Assembly: GCF_012926525.1 (NCBI RefSeq) | Contig: NZ_JABBNI010000001.1 | Location: forward strand, 124,001-188,000 | Source: Clostridium muellerianum | GTDB lineage: Bacteria; Bacillota; Clostridia; Clostridiales; Clostridiaceae | Direction: 5' to 3' | Length of the DNA stretch: 64,000 nt | Shown: positions 25,011 through 36,072 of the stretch, one piece after another | How positions within the stretch are numbered: the stretch's first letter is position 1 | Layout: each line of letters opens with the position of its first letter | The notes under the pieces: generated by a model | Database searches by the model: none | What the model saw: only the letters and a program-made list of their open reading frames with translations | Told to the model about the DNA's origin: nothing | Program-made: the position numbers and the translations under genes

Positions 25011-26972
25011 ATGGAACAAAGAGAGGAAAAAGTACAGGTGTATGATGTTACTGCATTGACTTCTCTAGAAAAGTTAGAGCCAGTTAGAATTAGACCAGGT
25101 ATGTACATAGGCTCTACGGGAAGTAAGGGGCTTCATCATTGCATATGGGAAATTTTAGATAATTCTATAGATGAAATATCCAATGGTTTTGGTGACAGGG
25201 CAGTTGTAATTTTAAATAAAGATAAAAGTGCAACTATTATAGATAATGGTAGAGGAATACCTACAGGAATACATCCGCTTAAGAAAAAGTCTGGTGTGGA
25301 AATGGTGTTTACTGAACTTCATACTGGTGGTAAATTTAATAACGATGTTTATAAAACTTCTGGAGGACTTCACGGCGTTGGTGCTGCAGTAGTTAATGCA
25401 CTTTCAAAATGGGTAGTAGTGGAAATAAAACAGAATGGACATATATATAGTCAAAGATTCGAATATGCCTATGATAAGTCTTTAAAGAGAGATATGCCGG
25501 GTACTCCAGTTACCACATTAAAAATAGTAGGCAATACAAAAGAGACAGGAACAAAGGTAACTTTTTTACCGGATAAGGATGTATTTTCTGCTACGGAATT
25601 TAAGTTTGATGTAATAGATGAAAGACTTCAGGAATTAGCATTTCAAAATAAAGGAATAACGCTAAAGATTATTGATAAAAGAGAAGATGAAGTAATAGAA
25701 AAGGAATATCATTCAGAAAGAGGTCTCTTAGATTTTATAGAATATTTGAATGAGAGTAAGACAGCGCTGCATAGTCCACCAATACTTTTTGAAGGAGAAA
25801 GAGAAGTAAATGGTATAAGCATGTATAGCGAAGTTTGTATTCAGTTTACAGACTCTACAACGGAATATATAGCAAGTTATGTTAATAATATTCCAACTAC
25901 AGAATCAGGAACTCATGAAAGTGGATTTAAGGCAGGTATGACAAGAGCTTTCAAGGAATGGGCTAAAAAATTAAATTTATTAAAAGAAAAAGATAAAGAA
26001 TTTGAAGGCGATGATTTAAGAGAGGGAATGACTGCAATAGTAAGGATAAAAATAACAAATCCTATATTTGAGGGCCAAACCAAAACAAAGTTAGGTAATA
26101 CTGAAGCATATACAATGATGAATGATTTATCTTATACTAGATTTTCTGAATGGATAGAAGATAATAAGGATACAGCGGTGTCTATTATAAATAATGCTAT
26201 AGATGCAGCTGCTAGACGTGAAAAAATAAAAAAAATAAACGATGCAGAAAAGAAGAAAATAGGTAAAGGAACTGCTCCTTTAGCTGGGAAAATAGCGGTT
26301 TGTACATTAAAGGACTCTTCTTTTTGCGAATTCATAGTTGTGGAAGGAGATTCAGCTGGTGGATCTGCTAAACAAGCTAGGGATAGAAGGTTTCAAACTA
26401 TAATGCCTTCTAAGGGCAAAATAATGAATACTGAAAAACAAAAATTAGAAAATGTATTAGGCAGTGAAGAACTTAAGATATTTAATACTGCTATAGGTAC
26501 AGGAGTTTTGGAAAACTATAAAGAACAAGATCTTAAGTATCACAAAATAATAATAATGTCAGATGCAGATGTAGATGGGTATCATATAAGAACTTTATGG
26601 ATGACTTACATATACAGATATATGAGACAGATAATATCCAATGGTCATCTTTATATAGCTTTACCACCTCTTTATAAAGTGTATAGACAAAATAAAAATA
26701 AAGAGATAGTAAAATATGCTTATAGTGACGAAGAATTAGAAAAAACAAAGAAAGAAGTAGGAAAAGGTGCTTTAATACAGCGGTACAAAGGACTAGGAGA
26801 AATGAACCCAGATCAGCTTTGGGAAACTACACTGAATCCTGAAACTAGAACTCTTCAGCAGATTACTATAGAGGATGCTGCGAAAGCGGAAAAGATGGTA
26901 TCATTGCTTATGGGTGATGTAGTTGCCCCTAGGAAAAACTATATGTACAAGTATGCTGTATTTAACGACTAA
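25011..26972 (+). CDS. parE: DNA topoisomerase IV subunit B (GyrB/ParE family)
   Basis: A 653-residue type IIA topoisomerase ATPase subunit. It shows the GHKL ATP site (EILDNSIDEI, DNGRGIP, TSGGLHGVGAAVVNALS), the transducer Lys region (QTKTKLGN) and the TOPRIM motifs EGDSAGGSA and DADVDGYHI. The upstream ORF extension to 24948 lacks a ribosome site; GGAGGACACG stands before the ATG at 25011. Located directly upstream of a ParC-like subunit rather than with recF/gyrA, it is most likely topoisomerase IV, which unlinks daughter chromosomes. A gyrase paralogue cannot be excluded from sequence alone. Confidence 0.88.
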   Translation: MEQREEKVQVYDVTALTSLEKLEPVRIRPGMYIGSTGSKGLHHCIWEILDNSIDEISNGFGDRAVVILNKDKSATIIDNGRGIPTGIHPLKKKSGVEMVFTELHTGGKFNNDVYKTSGGLHGVGAAVVNALSKWVVVEIKQNGHIYSQRFEYAYDKSLKRDMPGTPVTTLKIVGNTKETGTKVTFLPDKDVFSATEFKFDVIDERLQELAFQNKGITLKIIDKREDEVIEKEYHSERGLLDFIEYLNESKTALHSPPILFEGEREVNGISMYSEVCIQFTDSTTEYIASYVNNIPTTESGTHESGFKAGMTRAFKEWAKKLNLLKEKDKEFEGDDLREGMTAIVRIKITNPIFEGQTKTKLGNTEAYTMMNDLSYTRFSEWIEDNKDTAVSIINNAIDAAARREKIKKINDAEKKKIGKGTAPLAGKIAVCTLKDSSFCEFIVVEGDSAGGSAKQARDRRFQTIMPSKGKIMNTEKQKLENVLGSEELKIFNTAIGTGVLENYKEQDLKYHKIIIMSDADVDGYHIRTLWMTYIYRYMRQIISNGHLYIALPPLYKVYRQNKNKEIVKYAYSDEELEKTKKEVGKGALIQRYKGLGEMNPDQLWETTLNPETRTLQQITIEDAAKAEKMVSLLMGDVVAPRKNYMYKYAVFND

Positions 26973-27005
26973 ACTACATTAAAAGCTCACATTAGGAGGT
27001 AATTA

Positions 27006-29900
27006 ATGTCTAAGAAAACAATAATCCCAGTAGATAATAATATAATAAAAGTTTCTATAGAAGAAGCTATGCCGGAAAACTACCTTCCTTATGCAGTAGA
27101 AGTAGCTAAGGATAGAGCTCTTCCTGATGTACGTGATGGACTTAAACCTGTACATAGAAGAATATTATATGGTGCATATATGCTTAAAGCTTTTCCAGAT
27201 AAGCCATATTACAAGTCAGCTAGAATAGTAGGAGATATACTTGGTAAATATCACCCACATGGTGATACATCTGTATATGATGCTATGGTAATATTAGCTC
27301 AAAGTTTTACTACAAGAAAACCACTTATAGATGGTCACGGTAATTGGGGAAGTCAGGATGGAGATAGTGCAGCAGCCATGCGTTATACTGAAGCAAGACT
27401 TACTCCAATTGCCATGGAAATAATAAGGGATATAGATAAAGGTGTAGTAAATATGGTGGATAACTATTCTGCTTCTGAAAAAGAACCAGAAGTACTTCCA
27501 GCTAGATATCCTAATCTTTTAGTAAATGGAGCATTTGGAATAGCTGTAGGACTTGCTACAAATATACCACCGCACAATTTAAGAGAAGTAATAAGTGCAG
27601 CTATTGCATATATTGACAAATCAGGTATAGATACTAGAGAACTTATGGAATACATAAAGGGACCAGATTTACCTACGGGTGGAATTATAATAGGAAAAAA
27701 ATCTTTGTTAGCTGCATATGAAACAGGGGAAGGCAGAGTTACATTAAGAGCTAAGACTGCTATAGAAAAATTAGAGAATGGAAGATTAGGTATTGTTGTA
27801 ACAGAATTTCCTTATAGAAGAAGCAAAGCAAAACTGCTTCAAACCATATCCGAAATGACAGCAGATAAAAAGCACGCAAAGGCACTGGAATCTATTTCAG
27901 ACATAAGAGATGAGTCAGATAGAACAGGAGTTAGAGCTGTAATAGAATTCAAAAAATCTTCAGATGAAGAAACTGTGGATAAAGTACTAAAATATCTTTT
28001 TAAGAAAACAGATATGCAGTGTAATATTTCTTTTAATATGGTAGCTTTAGCAAAAGGAAAACCTCAAACTATGGGGCTAAAAACAATACTTTATCACTAT
28101 ATACAACATCAAAAAGACGTAGTTAAAAGAAGAACTGAAAGAGAACTTGAAATAGCATCTAAAAGATTTCATATAGTAGAAGGATTTATAAAAGCCATAG
28201 GAATAATGGATGAAATTATAAAAGTCATAAGGAGTTCTAAATCTAAAAAGGATGCAGAAAGAAACTTAATAGAAGGCTTCGGATTTACAGAAGCTCAATC
28301 AGAAGCTATATTAGAACTTATGTTATATAGGCTTACAGGACTTGAAATTGTAGCTTTTGAAAAAGAACATAAAGAGCTTGAAAAACAAATAAAAAAGTTA
28401 AATAAAATACTTTCTAATGAAAGTGAACTTCTGAAGGTAATAAAAAAAGAACTTTTGGAAATAAGAGAAAAGTATGGTGATGACAGAAAAACTACAATAG
28501 TTGAAAATGATGAAGAAGCTAAAATAAATTTAGAAGAACTTATAGTAGAAGAAGATATAGTGATAACTATGTCTAATGAGGGATTTATAAAAAGAATACC
28601 TTTAAGAACTTACAATCGCTGTAATGCTGATACATCGGATATAGAGTATAGAGAAGGAGATTTTAATAAGTTTATATTAAATTCAAATACTAAGAGTACT
28701 TTAATGTTTTTTACTGATAAAGGAAATATGTATCAAACTAAAGGTATAAATATTCCAGAATTCAAATGGAAGGATAAAGGAGAAAGAATAGAAGATATTA
28801 TAAAAACATTAGATGTAAGTGAAGAAAATGTTACAGCAGTTTATTCTTTAGATAATTTTAATGATATGCAGGATTTAATTTTCTTTACTGATAAGGGTAC
28901 TGTAAAGAAAACAGGTATAGATAAATTTAATACTAATTACACTAAAATTATGGCATTAAAATTAAAGAATGAAGAAAAAGTTATAAAAGTGATTATGGTA
29001 CCCAAACATAAAAAAGAGAGCTTCATAAGTGTAGAAACCGAAAAAGGACTTAGATTTACTGTTGTGGAACCTAAAATAGAAGAGGCTGATAGGAATATAT
29101 TAGGTACACAATTATTTAATTTGTGCTCCAGGGATAAGGTACTAAGTATAGACTTTACTGAGGAATTTGTATTTAAAAAATTTAATTTAAATATAAATAA
29201 ATTTGGAGTTATTAAAACTGATGATAAAAATAAAACAAGTATAAGTTTGAAAAATAGTAAGCCATTAAGTGTTAGTACAGATTCTAATAGTAAAATTTTA
29301 GTTTTTTCTAAAGATGGTAGTGTATTTTCTACACCAGCATTTATTATGCAGAATGTTGGAGATGGTGGATTAAATATAAACGATATATGGGATGATATAA
29401 ATAAGGACAATATTATAAGAGTTATATCTGTAAGTGATTTTCAAAATGGCAATGTATACTTTTTTACAAGAAAAGGTATGGTTAAGAAAACATCTTTAAA
29501 GGAATTTGAAGGAGATTATTTTTCTACTACAGCCTATAAGTTTAAAAATGATAAGGATACATTGATAAATGTTAAGTTATCAAAAAATGATGAAGATGAA
29601 ATAGTTATTATAACCAAAAATGCTATGTGCATAAGATTTGAAGGAAATAGTATAAATTTAATGGGGAAAGTGGCTTCTGGTGTTACAGGTATAAGTTTAA
29701 AGGAGGACGATGAAGTAGTTTACTCTGAAATTGTAAATTATGAAGAATGTTTAACTAATAAATTTACATTAAAATCTTCACAAAGTATTACAACTAACTT
29801 GAATATTAATGATATTAAACTTCAAAATAGAGCAGGCAGAGGAAAATGTAGTTTAGCATTAAAAATGGGGGACTATATAAAAGAAGTAAAAACACAATAA
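27006..29900 (+). CDS. parC: DNA topoisomerase IV subunit A (GyrA/ParC family)
   Basis: A 964-residue DNA cleavage subunit. The N-terminal winged helix has the quinolone-region HPHGDTSVYDAMV and the catalytic tyrosine in AAMRYTEARL. The C-terminal beta-pinwheel domain is present with several gyrA-box-like blades (FFTDKGNMYQTKG, FFTDKGTVKKTG, FSKDGSVFSTP), but I see no perfect QRRGG(K/R)G GyrA box, which favours topoisomerase IV over gyrase. It begins 33 bases after parE with AGGAGG upstream. It carries Ser-to-Thr at the usual quinolone position (Asp-Thr-Ser), a normal state in many Clostridia. Confidence 0.88.
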   Translation: MSKKTIIPVDNNIIKVSIEEAMPENYLPYAVEVAKDRALPDVRDGLKPVHRRILYGAYMLKAFPDKPYYKSARIVGDILGKYHPHGDTSVYDAMVILAQSFTTRKPLIDGHGNWGSQDGDSAAAMRYTEARLTPIAMEIIRDIDKGVVNMVDNYSASEKEPEVLPARYPNLLVNGAFGIAVGLATNIPPHNLREVISAAIAYIDKSGIDTRELMEYIKGPDLPTGGIIIGKKSLLAAYETGEGRVTLRAKTAIEKLENGRLGIVVTEFPYRRSKAKLLQTISEMTADKKHAKALESISDIRDESDRTGVRAVIEFKKSSDEETVDKVLKYLFKKTDMQCNISFNMVALAKGKPQTMGLKTILYHYIQHQKDVVKRRTERELEIASKRFHIVEGFIKAIGIMDEIIKVIRSSKSKKDAERNLIEGFGFTEAQSEAILELMLYRLTGLEIVAFEKEHKELEKQIKKLNKILSNESELLKVIKKELLEIREKYGDDRKTTIVENDEEAKINLEELIVEEDIVITMSNEGFIKRIPLRTYNRCNADTSDIEYREGDFNKFILNSNTKSTLMFFTDKGNMYQTKGINIPEFKWKDKGERIEDIIKTLDVSEENVTAVYSLDNFNDMQDLIFFTDKGTVKKTGIDKFNTNYTKIMALKLKNEEKVIKVIMVPKHKKESFISVETEKGLRFTVVEPKIEEADRNILGTQLFNLCSRDKVLSIDFTEEFVFKKFNLNINKFGVIKTDDKNKTSISLKNSKPLSVSTDSNSKILVFSKDGSVFSTPAFIMQNVGDGGLNINDIWDDINKDNIIRVISVSDFQNGNVYFFTRKGMVKKTSLKEFEGDYFSTTAYKFKNDKDTLINVKLSKNDEDEIVIITKNAMCIRFEGNSINLMGKVASGVTGISLKEDDEVVYSEIVNYEECLTNKFTLKSSQSITTNLNINDIKLQNRAGRGKCSLALKMGDYIKEVKTQ

Positions 29901-30021
29901 GGTTTGTTTTAAGTATTATTATGGGAAAATATGATAGATAAAGTAATAAAATGTGCAAGAAGCTAGTGAAAAGAATGTCAATATATAGATAAATTCATCT
30001 AATTTGAACTTTTAAAAAGAA

Positions 30022-30050
30022 TTGATATATTCAGACATATGTGTTATTAT
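30022..30050 (+). promoter_or_regulatory. Sigma-A-type promoter of the glpF operon
   Basis: TTGATA at 30022-30027, a 17-base spacer and TATTAT at 30045-30050. Transcription from here would give a ~195-base leader containing the terminator hairpin and the cre box. Confidence 0.6.
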
Positions 30051-30095
30051 TAATATAAGCTATTTTATAAAATAATGATTGTGGCAGAGATTGAG

Positions 30096-30150
30096 AGAGC
30101 CGCTTTAGAAGAAGTCTATGTTAGACTTGTTTTAGAGTCGGCTCTTTTTG
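30096..30150 (+). promoter_or_regulatory. Leader terminator, predicted GlpP antitermination target
   Basis: AGAGCCG at 30096-30102 pairs with CGGCTCT at 30139-30145, with inner pairing of AGTCT / AGACT and CTTTAGAA-like arms, and TTTTT follows. It is a factor-independent terminator located between the promoter and glpF. In Bacillus the glycerol genes have such leader terminators, which GlpP bypasses when glycerol 3-phosphate is bound. A GlpP gene is the second gene of this operon, so autoregulation is likely. Confidence 0.78.
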
Positions 30151-30204
30151 TTTCTATATGCATTGGTATTTATTTTATAAAATGAATCTTTTATTCAAGC
30201 TAGT

Positions 30205-30220
30205 TTGTAACCGGTTACAA
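30205..30220 (+). promoter_or_regulatory. Catabolite-responsive element (cre) for CcpA
   Basis: TTGTAACCGGTTACAA is a perfect 16-base palindrome and fits the cre consensus TGWAANCGNTNWCA. It lies downstream of the leader terminator and 34 bases before the glpF start codon, a roadblock position. Glucose repression of glycerol uptake is the expected effect. Confidence 0.75.
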
Positions 30221-30253
30221 CTTGATCAAAAAATTTATAGGGGGTAGGATGTT

Positions 30254-30958
30254 ATGTCACATGTAATGGCTGAATTTTTAGGAACAATGATTCTAATTAT
30301 TCTAGGAGGCGGTGTATGTGCAAACTGTACATTAGCCAAGAGTAAAGGACAAAATGGAGGGTGGTTACTTATAACAGCTGGATGGGCTTTTGCAGTTGGA
30401 CTACCTGCATATATTTTTGGAGGTATCAGTGGAGCTCATTTTAATCCAGCAGTAACAATAGGATTAGCTATTGCAGGAAAATTTCCAGTAGGAGAAATAG
30501 GTGGATATATTGTAGCACAAATGTTAGGTGCCATAGTTGGAGCTGCTATAGTTTGGTTAGCTTATTTACCACACTGGGCAGAAACAGAAGATAAGGCTGG
30601 AAAATTAGGTGTATTCGCTACAGCTCCTGCAATAAGAAATTTACCAGCTAATGTTTTAACAGAGGCAATTGCTACATTTGTACTTGTATTTGTAATTTTA
30701 GGAATGGGTACAGTAAAAGCAGCAGATGGTATTGGAACAATTATTGTAACTGCATTGATCTGGGGCTTAGGTGCATCACTTGGCGGACCAACAGGATATG
30801 CTATGAACCCAGCAAGAGATCTAGGACCAAGAATAGCACATGCTATACTACCTATAGCAGGTAAAGGTGATTCAGATTGGTCATATTCATGGGTTCCAGT
30901 TGTAGGACCAATAATTGGAGGAATTGTAGCAGCAATACTATTTAAAATGGTATTTTAA
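30254..30958 (+). CDS. glpF: Glycerol uptake facilitator (aquaglyceroporin)
   Basis: A 234-residue MIP-family channel with six membrane helices and two NPA half-helices: HFNPAVTIG near residue 67 and AMNPARDLGPR near 185. The Asp after the second NPA motif (NPARD) is the residue that marks glycerol facilitators. It admits glycerol for phosphorylation by the kinase encoded downstream. GGGGGT precedes the ATG by about 9 bases. It is the first gene after the antitermination leader and cre box. Confidence 0.93.
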   Translation: MSHVMAEFLGTMILIILGGGVCANCTLAKSKGQNGGWLLITAGWAFAVGLPAYIFGGISGAHFNPAVTIGLAIAGKFPVGEIGGYIVAQMLGAIVGAAIVWLAYLPHWAETEDKAGKLGVFATAPAIRNLPANVLTEAIATFVLVFVILGMGTVKAADGIGTIIVTALIWGLGASLGGPTGYAMNPARDLGPRIAHAILPIAGKGDSDWSYSWVPVVGPIIGGIVAAILFKMVF

Positions 30959-30965
30959 ATAGTAA

Positions 30966-31065
30966 AACTTTAGGATTTTTAAATTTTCTAACTTGCAAGA
31001 AATGCTGAAAGTGATAGAATTAAAATATACAAAAAATAGAAAATAAGCAAAGGAGTCCTAAAGTT
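30966..31065 (+). other. Inverted repeat spanning the glpF-glpP gap, next to the glpP ribosome site
   Basis: AACTTTAGGA at 30966-30975 is the exact complement of TCCTAAAGTT at 31056-31065. The right arm sits between the ribosome site AAGGAG and the glpP ATG at 31068. Pairing would bury the glpP start region, so it may tune GlpP translation. Confidence 0.4.
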
Positions 31066-31067
31066 AT

Positions 31068-31628
31068 ATGAGATTAAAAGAGATATTAATTGAAAACCCA
31101 ATAATAGTAGCAATAAGAAATGATCATGATTTAAAAAAGGCTTTATTAAGCAAAGCTTCCATTGTATTTGTACTATATGGAGATATTTTAACTATAACTA
31201 ATATATGTTCTCAATTAAAAGAAAAAAATAAAATAGTTTTTGTGCATGTAGATTTAATTGAAGGCCCTAGAGGAGATTCTGCTGGAATAAGGTATATAAA
31301 GGAAAATGTGAATCCTCAGGGTATTATAAGTACAAAAACGTCAAATATAAAATATGGTAACCAACTGGGTCTATATACAATATTGAGAGTGTTTATAATG
31401 GATTCACTTTCTATAAAAACGGGTATAAAAAATATTCATGAAAATAAACCAAATGCAGTAGAGGTTATGCCTGGGGTTGCAAGTAAAATAATAAGTGTTA
31501 TACAACAAGAAGCTAATAGTTGTATAATAGCAGGCGGACTTATAAAAACTAAAAAAGATGTTATGGAATCATTATCTGCAGGTGCAGTAGCTATATCAAC
31601 TACTGCATCGCAGTTATGGAATTTGTGA
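31068..31628 (+). CDS. glpP: Glycerol-3-phosphate-responsive antiterminator
   Basis: A 186-residue TIM-barrel-like RNA-binding regulator of the GlpP family: VHVDLIEGPRGDSAGI, QGIISTKTSNIKYG, VFIMDSLSI, VEVMPGVASKII and IAGGLI match the family in order. With glycerol 3-phosphate it binds the leader RNA and prevents early termination. Its gene lies inside the operon it should control, between glpF and glpK, downstream of the hairpin at 30096-30150. GGAG precedes the ATG, with an inverted-repeat arm between them. Confidence 0.9.
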   Translation: MRLKEILIENPIIVAIRNDHDLKKALLSKASIVFVLYGDILTITNICSQLKEKNKIVFVHVDLIEGPRGDSAGIRYIKENVNPQGIISTKTSNIKYGNQLGLYTILRVFIMDSLSIKTGIKNIHENKPNAVEVMPGVASKIISVIQQEANSCIIAGGLIKTKKDVMESLSAGAVAISTTASQLWNL

Positions 31629-31707
31629 TGTGTTAAAAATTTCATATTATTAAATAGGAAAGTTGTAAAAAAAATGTAGAATTTTATATAAATTTGAGGA
31701 GGAATAG

Positions 31708-33429
<1,722 letters not shown>

Positions 33430-33443
33430 CAACTTTTAGAATT

Positions 33444-33488
33444 AAGACCTGCTAAGGTTCCTTTAGGAAGCCTTAGCAGGTCTTTGTT
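33444..33488 (+). terminator. Terminator after glpK
   Basis: AAGACCTGCTAAGG at 33444-33457 pairs perfectly with CCTTAGCAGGTCTT at 33471-33484, followed by TGTTTT. Confidence 0.9.
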
Positions 33489-33514
33489 TTCAGAATGAGT
33501 AAGAGGTGATGATA

Positions 33515-35407
33515 TTGAGAAATGCGTGGATAGTAAGTATTTTTATTGGAATAGCTATTACTTTTTTTAATTTAATTGTATGTTTTTTAGTAAATTTAGA
33601 ATTTAAATATATTATTTTGATAACAGTAGTTGATATACTAATTGTGATGTTAATGATTAATATTATTGATATAGAAAAAAAATCAGCAGAAACATCATTA
33701 AAAAAAGAAGAGGATAATACTGAAATTCAATGTTTAGAAGAATTATTTTCTTGTTGGCAAACTTTGGGGTTTGATATACATCAATTGCTATGGCTATGCA
33801 AGAATAGTGTAGATACTCTGCTTAAGGTAGTTAATGATTCTCATGAAATTCAAAAATATAGTGAACAAAATAGTGCTAGTACTGAAGAAATAAATGTTGG
33901 AATTAACGAGTTTGTAAATATATCAGGAAAACTTAATAATGATATTATAGTAATAGAACAAAATTCAAAAAAGTCTTTTAGTGCGCTAGAAAATAATAAA
34001 GGAAATGTTAAAAATATAGGAAACTATTTAACAAAGTTAGTGAAAGGTATTGAGAATTTATCAAAAAATAATTTGAAATTTCAGGAGTCTTCAAAAAAAA
34101 TAAATAATTTTGTAAGCTATATAAGGCGGATATCAAATCAGACAAATTTATTGGCCTTAAATGCGTCAATTGAAGCAGCTAGAGCAGGAGAATCTGGAAA
34201 AGGGTTTGCAGTAGTTGCTGATGAAATAAGAAAATTATCTGATGAAACAGAAAAGGCAGTTGTAAATATAGATGAGATTGTAAAGGAAATAGTGAAGGAT
34301 ATGCATCAATCCGACACTTCTATGAATGAATTTAAAGATGAAATAAGTGGTCTTCAAGACGTTGCTATGAATTCATTTCAATTAATATCTAAAGTACAAG
34401 ATATAGTAAATGAAAATGTAGAATCTATAATAAATTTAAAACATATGTCTACAGAACAAATGAATACTTCAAATAGTATACAAACGTCAGTTGATATGGT
34501 AGCGACAGCTATAGAAAAAACCTATTTTTCAACCTGTGATTCTATAGAAATGATAGATACACAAGAAAATAAAAGCAAGGAGTTATTAAATTACTGTAAT
34601 AAGTTAAGTGATACGGCAGACTATATTCAAAGTTTAGCTGCTAAGTTAAAAAAAGATAATGAAATAATTTTTGGAATAAATCCATTTACATCTCCTGAAA
34701 ATATAAAAACTATGTATATTCCCATACTAGAGAGAGTATGTAAAAATATAGGATATAAAGCTAGAGTTATCATTGCAAAAGACTATGATGCATTAGGGAT
34801 GGGGATAGAAAATAATACTATAGATGTTGGATGGTTTTCCCCTTTTGCATATGTAAATGCTCATAAAAAAAACAATATAATTCCAATAGTTACCCCTAAA
34901 ATTAATGGAAAAACATCATATAATGGATATATAATAGCTAAAAAGAATAGTGGTATTAAAGCAATTAAAGACTTACAGAATAAGAAATTTGGTTATGTAG
35001 ATAAAGAAAGTGCATCAGGATATTTATATGCTAAGCATATGTTGAAAATTAATGGGTTAAATCCTAAAGAATTATTTGAAAAAACGAGCTTTATGGGGAG
35101 TCATGATAATGTAATAAAAGGAGTTTTGTCAGAGGAAATAGATGCAGGAGCTACATACAGTGAAGCGTTAGATAACTTGAAAAATAATGGTATCAATATA
35201 AATAGTATAAATATAATTAGTAAGACAGAGGATATACCAAAGGATGCTATAGCTGTAAATCCTAGATTAGATAAAGATATTGTAGATAAACTAAAAAAAT
35301 CTTTTATAGAATTTAATGAATTTAGTGGAATTAATTCCAATGTAAATGGATTTGTAAGCAGCAGTGATAACAATTATAATGTTATCAGAGAAGTATTGAA
35401 AAGTTAA
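33515..35407 (+). CDS. Methyl-accepting chemotaxis protein fused to a PhnD-like substrate-binding domain
   Basis: A ~630-residue receptor. Two adjacent membrane segments (about 5-30 and 33-52) leave almost no outside loop. A coiled-coil signalling domain follows, with the conserved hairpin tip [18 protein letters not shown] (about 208-225) and [12 protein letters not shown]. After it, residues ~388-630 form a phosphonate/PhnD-type substrate-binding domain ([29 protein letters not shown]). By topology this binding domain would sit in the cytoplasm, an unusual arrangement, implying sensing of an internal ligand. GTG (33506), ATG (33509) and TTG (33515) are possible starts; AGAGGTG at 33502-33508 favours TTG 33515. 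Not in an operon with other che genes. Confidence 0.82.
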   Translation: MRNAWIVSIFIGIAITFFNLIVCFLVNLEFKYIILITVVDILIVMLMINIIDIEKKSAETSLKKEEDNTEIQCLEELFSCWQTLGFDIHQLLWLCKNSVDTLLKVVNDSHEIQKYSEQNSASTEEINVGINEFVNISGKLNNDIIVIEQNSKKSFSALENNKGNVKNIGNYLTKLVKGIENLSKNNLKFQESSKKINNFVSYIRRISNQTNLLALNASIEAARAGESGKGFAVVADEIRKLSDETEKAVVNIDEIVKEIVKDMHQSDTSMNEFKDEISGLQDVAMNSFQLISKVQDIVNENVESIINLKHMSTEQMNTSNSIQTSVDMVATAIEKTYFSTCDSIEMIDTQENKSKELLNYCNKLSDTADYIQSLAAKLKKDNEIIFGINPFTSPENIKTMYIPILERVCKNIGYKARVIIAKDYDALGMGIENNTIDVGWFSPFAYVNAHKKNNIIPIVTPKINGKTSYNGYIIAKKNSGIKAIKDLQNKKFGYVDKESASGYLYAKHMLKINGLNPKELFEKTSFMGSHDNVIKGVLSEEIDAGATYSEALDNLKNNGININSINIISKTEDIPKDAIAVNPRLDKDIVDKLKKSFIEFNEFSGINSNVNGFVSSSDNNYNVIREVLKS

Positions 35408-35422
35408 TAGTTGGTATAATGA

Positions 35423-35457
35423 GCACATTGCGACACAACCTTTTTAGAGGACAATTG
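35423..35457 (+). repeat. Dispersed intergenic repeat, copy 1
   Basis: A 35-base word opening GCACATTGCGACACAACC and ending AGAGGACAATTG. The reverse complement of 38565-38600 is a diverged second copy. Shorter look-alikes are at 45276-45292 and 51799-51814. It lies in the gap before the DJ-1 gene. Confidence 0.6.
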
Positions 35458-35493
35458 AAATTAGAAATTAGTTTAGAAGGGATTGATAGATTT

Positions 35494-36072
35494 ATGAAAA
35501 AAGCAATAGTTTTATTAGCAAAAGGATTTGAGGAGGTAGAAGCATTAACAGTAGTTGACGTATTAAGAAGAGGAGGAGTTCACTGTATAACATGTTCTAT
35601 AGATAATGAAGAAGAAGTACTTGGTTCACATAGTATACATGTAAAAGCTAATAATCTCTTGGAGAAAGTAGATGTGGATAAATATGATGCGCTAGTTATT
35701 CCTGGAGGAATGCCAGGAGCTTCAAACTTAAGAGATAACGAAGAAGTTATAGAAATTGTAAAGAAATTTAATAATGAGAATAAGATTGTAGGAGCTATAT
35801 GTGCAGGACCTATAGTTTTAGGAAAAGCAGATATACTTAAAGGAAAAAATGTTACATCTTATCCAGGCTTTGAAGATCAATTAGGGGAAGTTTTTTATAG
35901 TCAAAATATAGTTGAGCAGGATGGAAATATTATAACTAGTAGAGGTCCAGCCACAGCTATATATTTTGCATTTAAAATACTTGAGAATTTATCAGATATG
36001 AAAACTGTAGAAGATTTAAAAGAAGCTATGCTTTTAAATTTTGTAGAAAATAATATATCTTGTGAAAAATAA
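35494..36072 (+). CDS. DJ-1/PfpI (YajL-like) family protein
   Basis: A 192-residue DJ-1-fold protein. The nucleophile-elbow cysteine is C103 in GAICAGP, with the partner glutamate in the GFEEVEA motif near the start and GGMPGA as the third landmark. Members act as protein deglycases/glyoxalases, chaperones or thiazole-related proteins, and the exact activity is debated. An upstream extension to 35419 runs through an intergenic repeat and is rejected; ATG 35494 aligns with the family start, though its ribosome site (AAGGGA) is a little distant. Confidence 0.85.
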   Translation: MKKAIVLLAKGFEEVEALTVVDVLRRGGVHCITCSIDNEEEVLGSHSIHVKANNLLEKVDVDKYDALVIPGGMPGASNLRDNEEVIEIVKKFNNENKIVGAICAGPIVLGKADILKGKNVTSYPGFEDQLGEVFYSQNIVEQDGNIITSRGPATAIYFAFKILENLSDMKTVEDLKEAMLLNFVENNISCEK

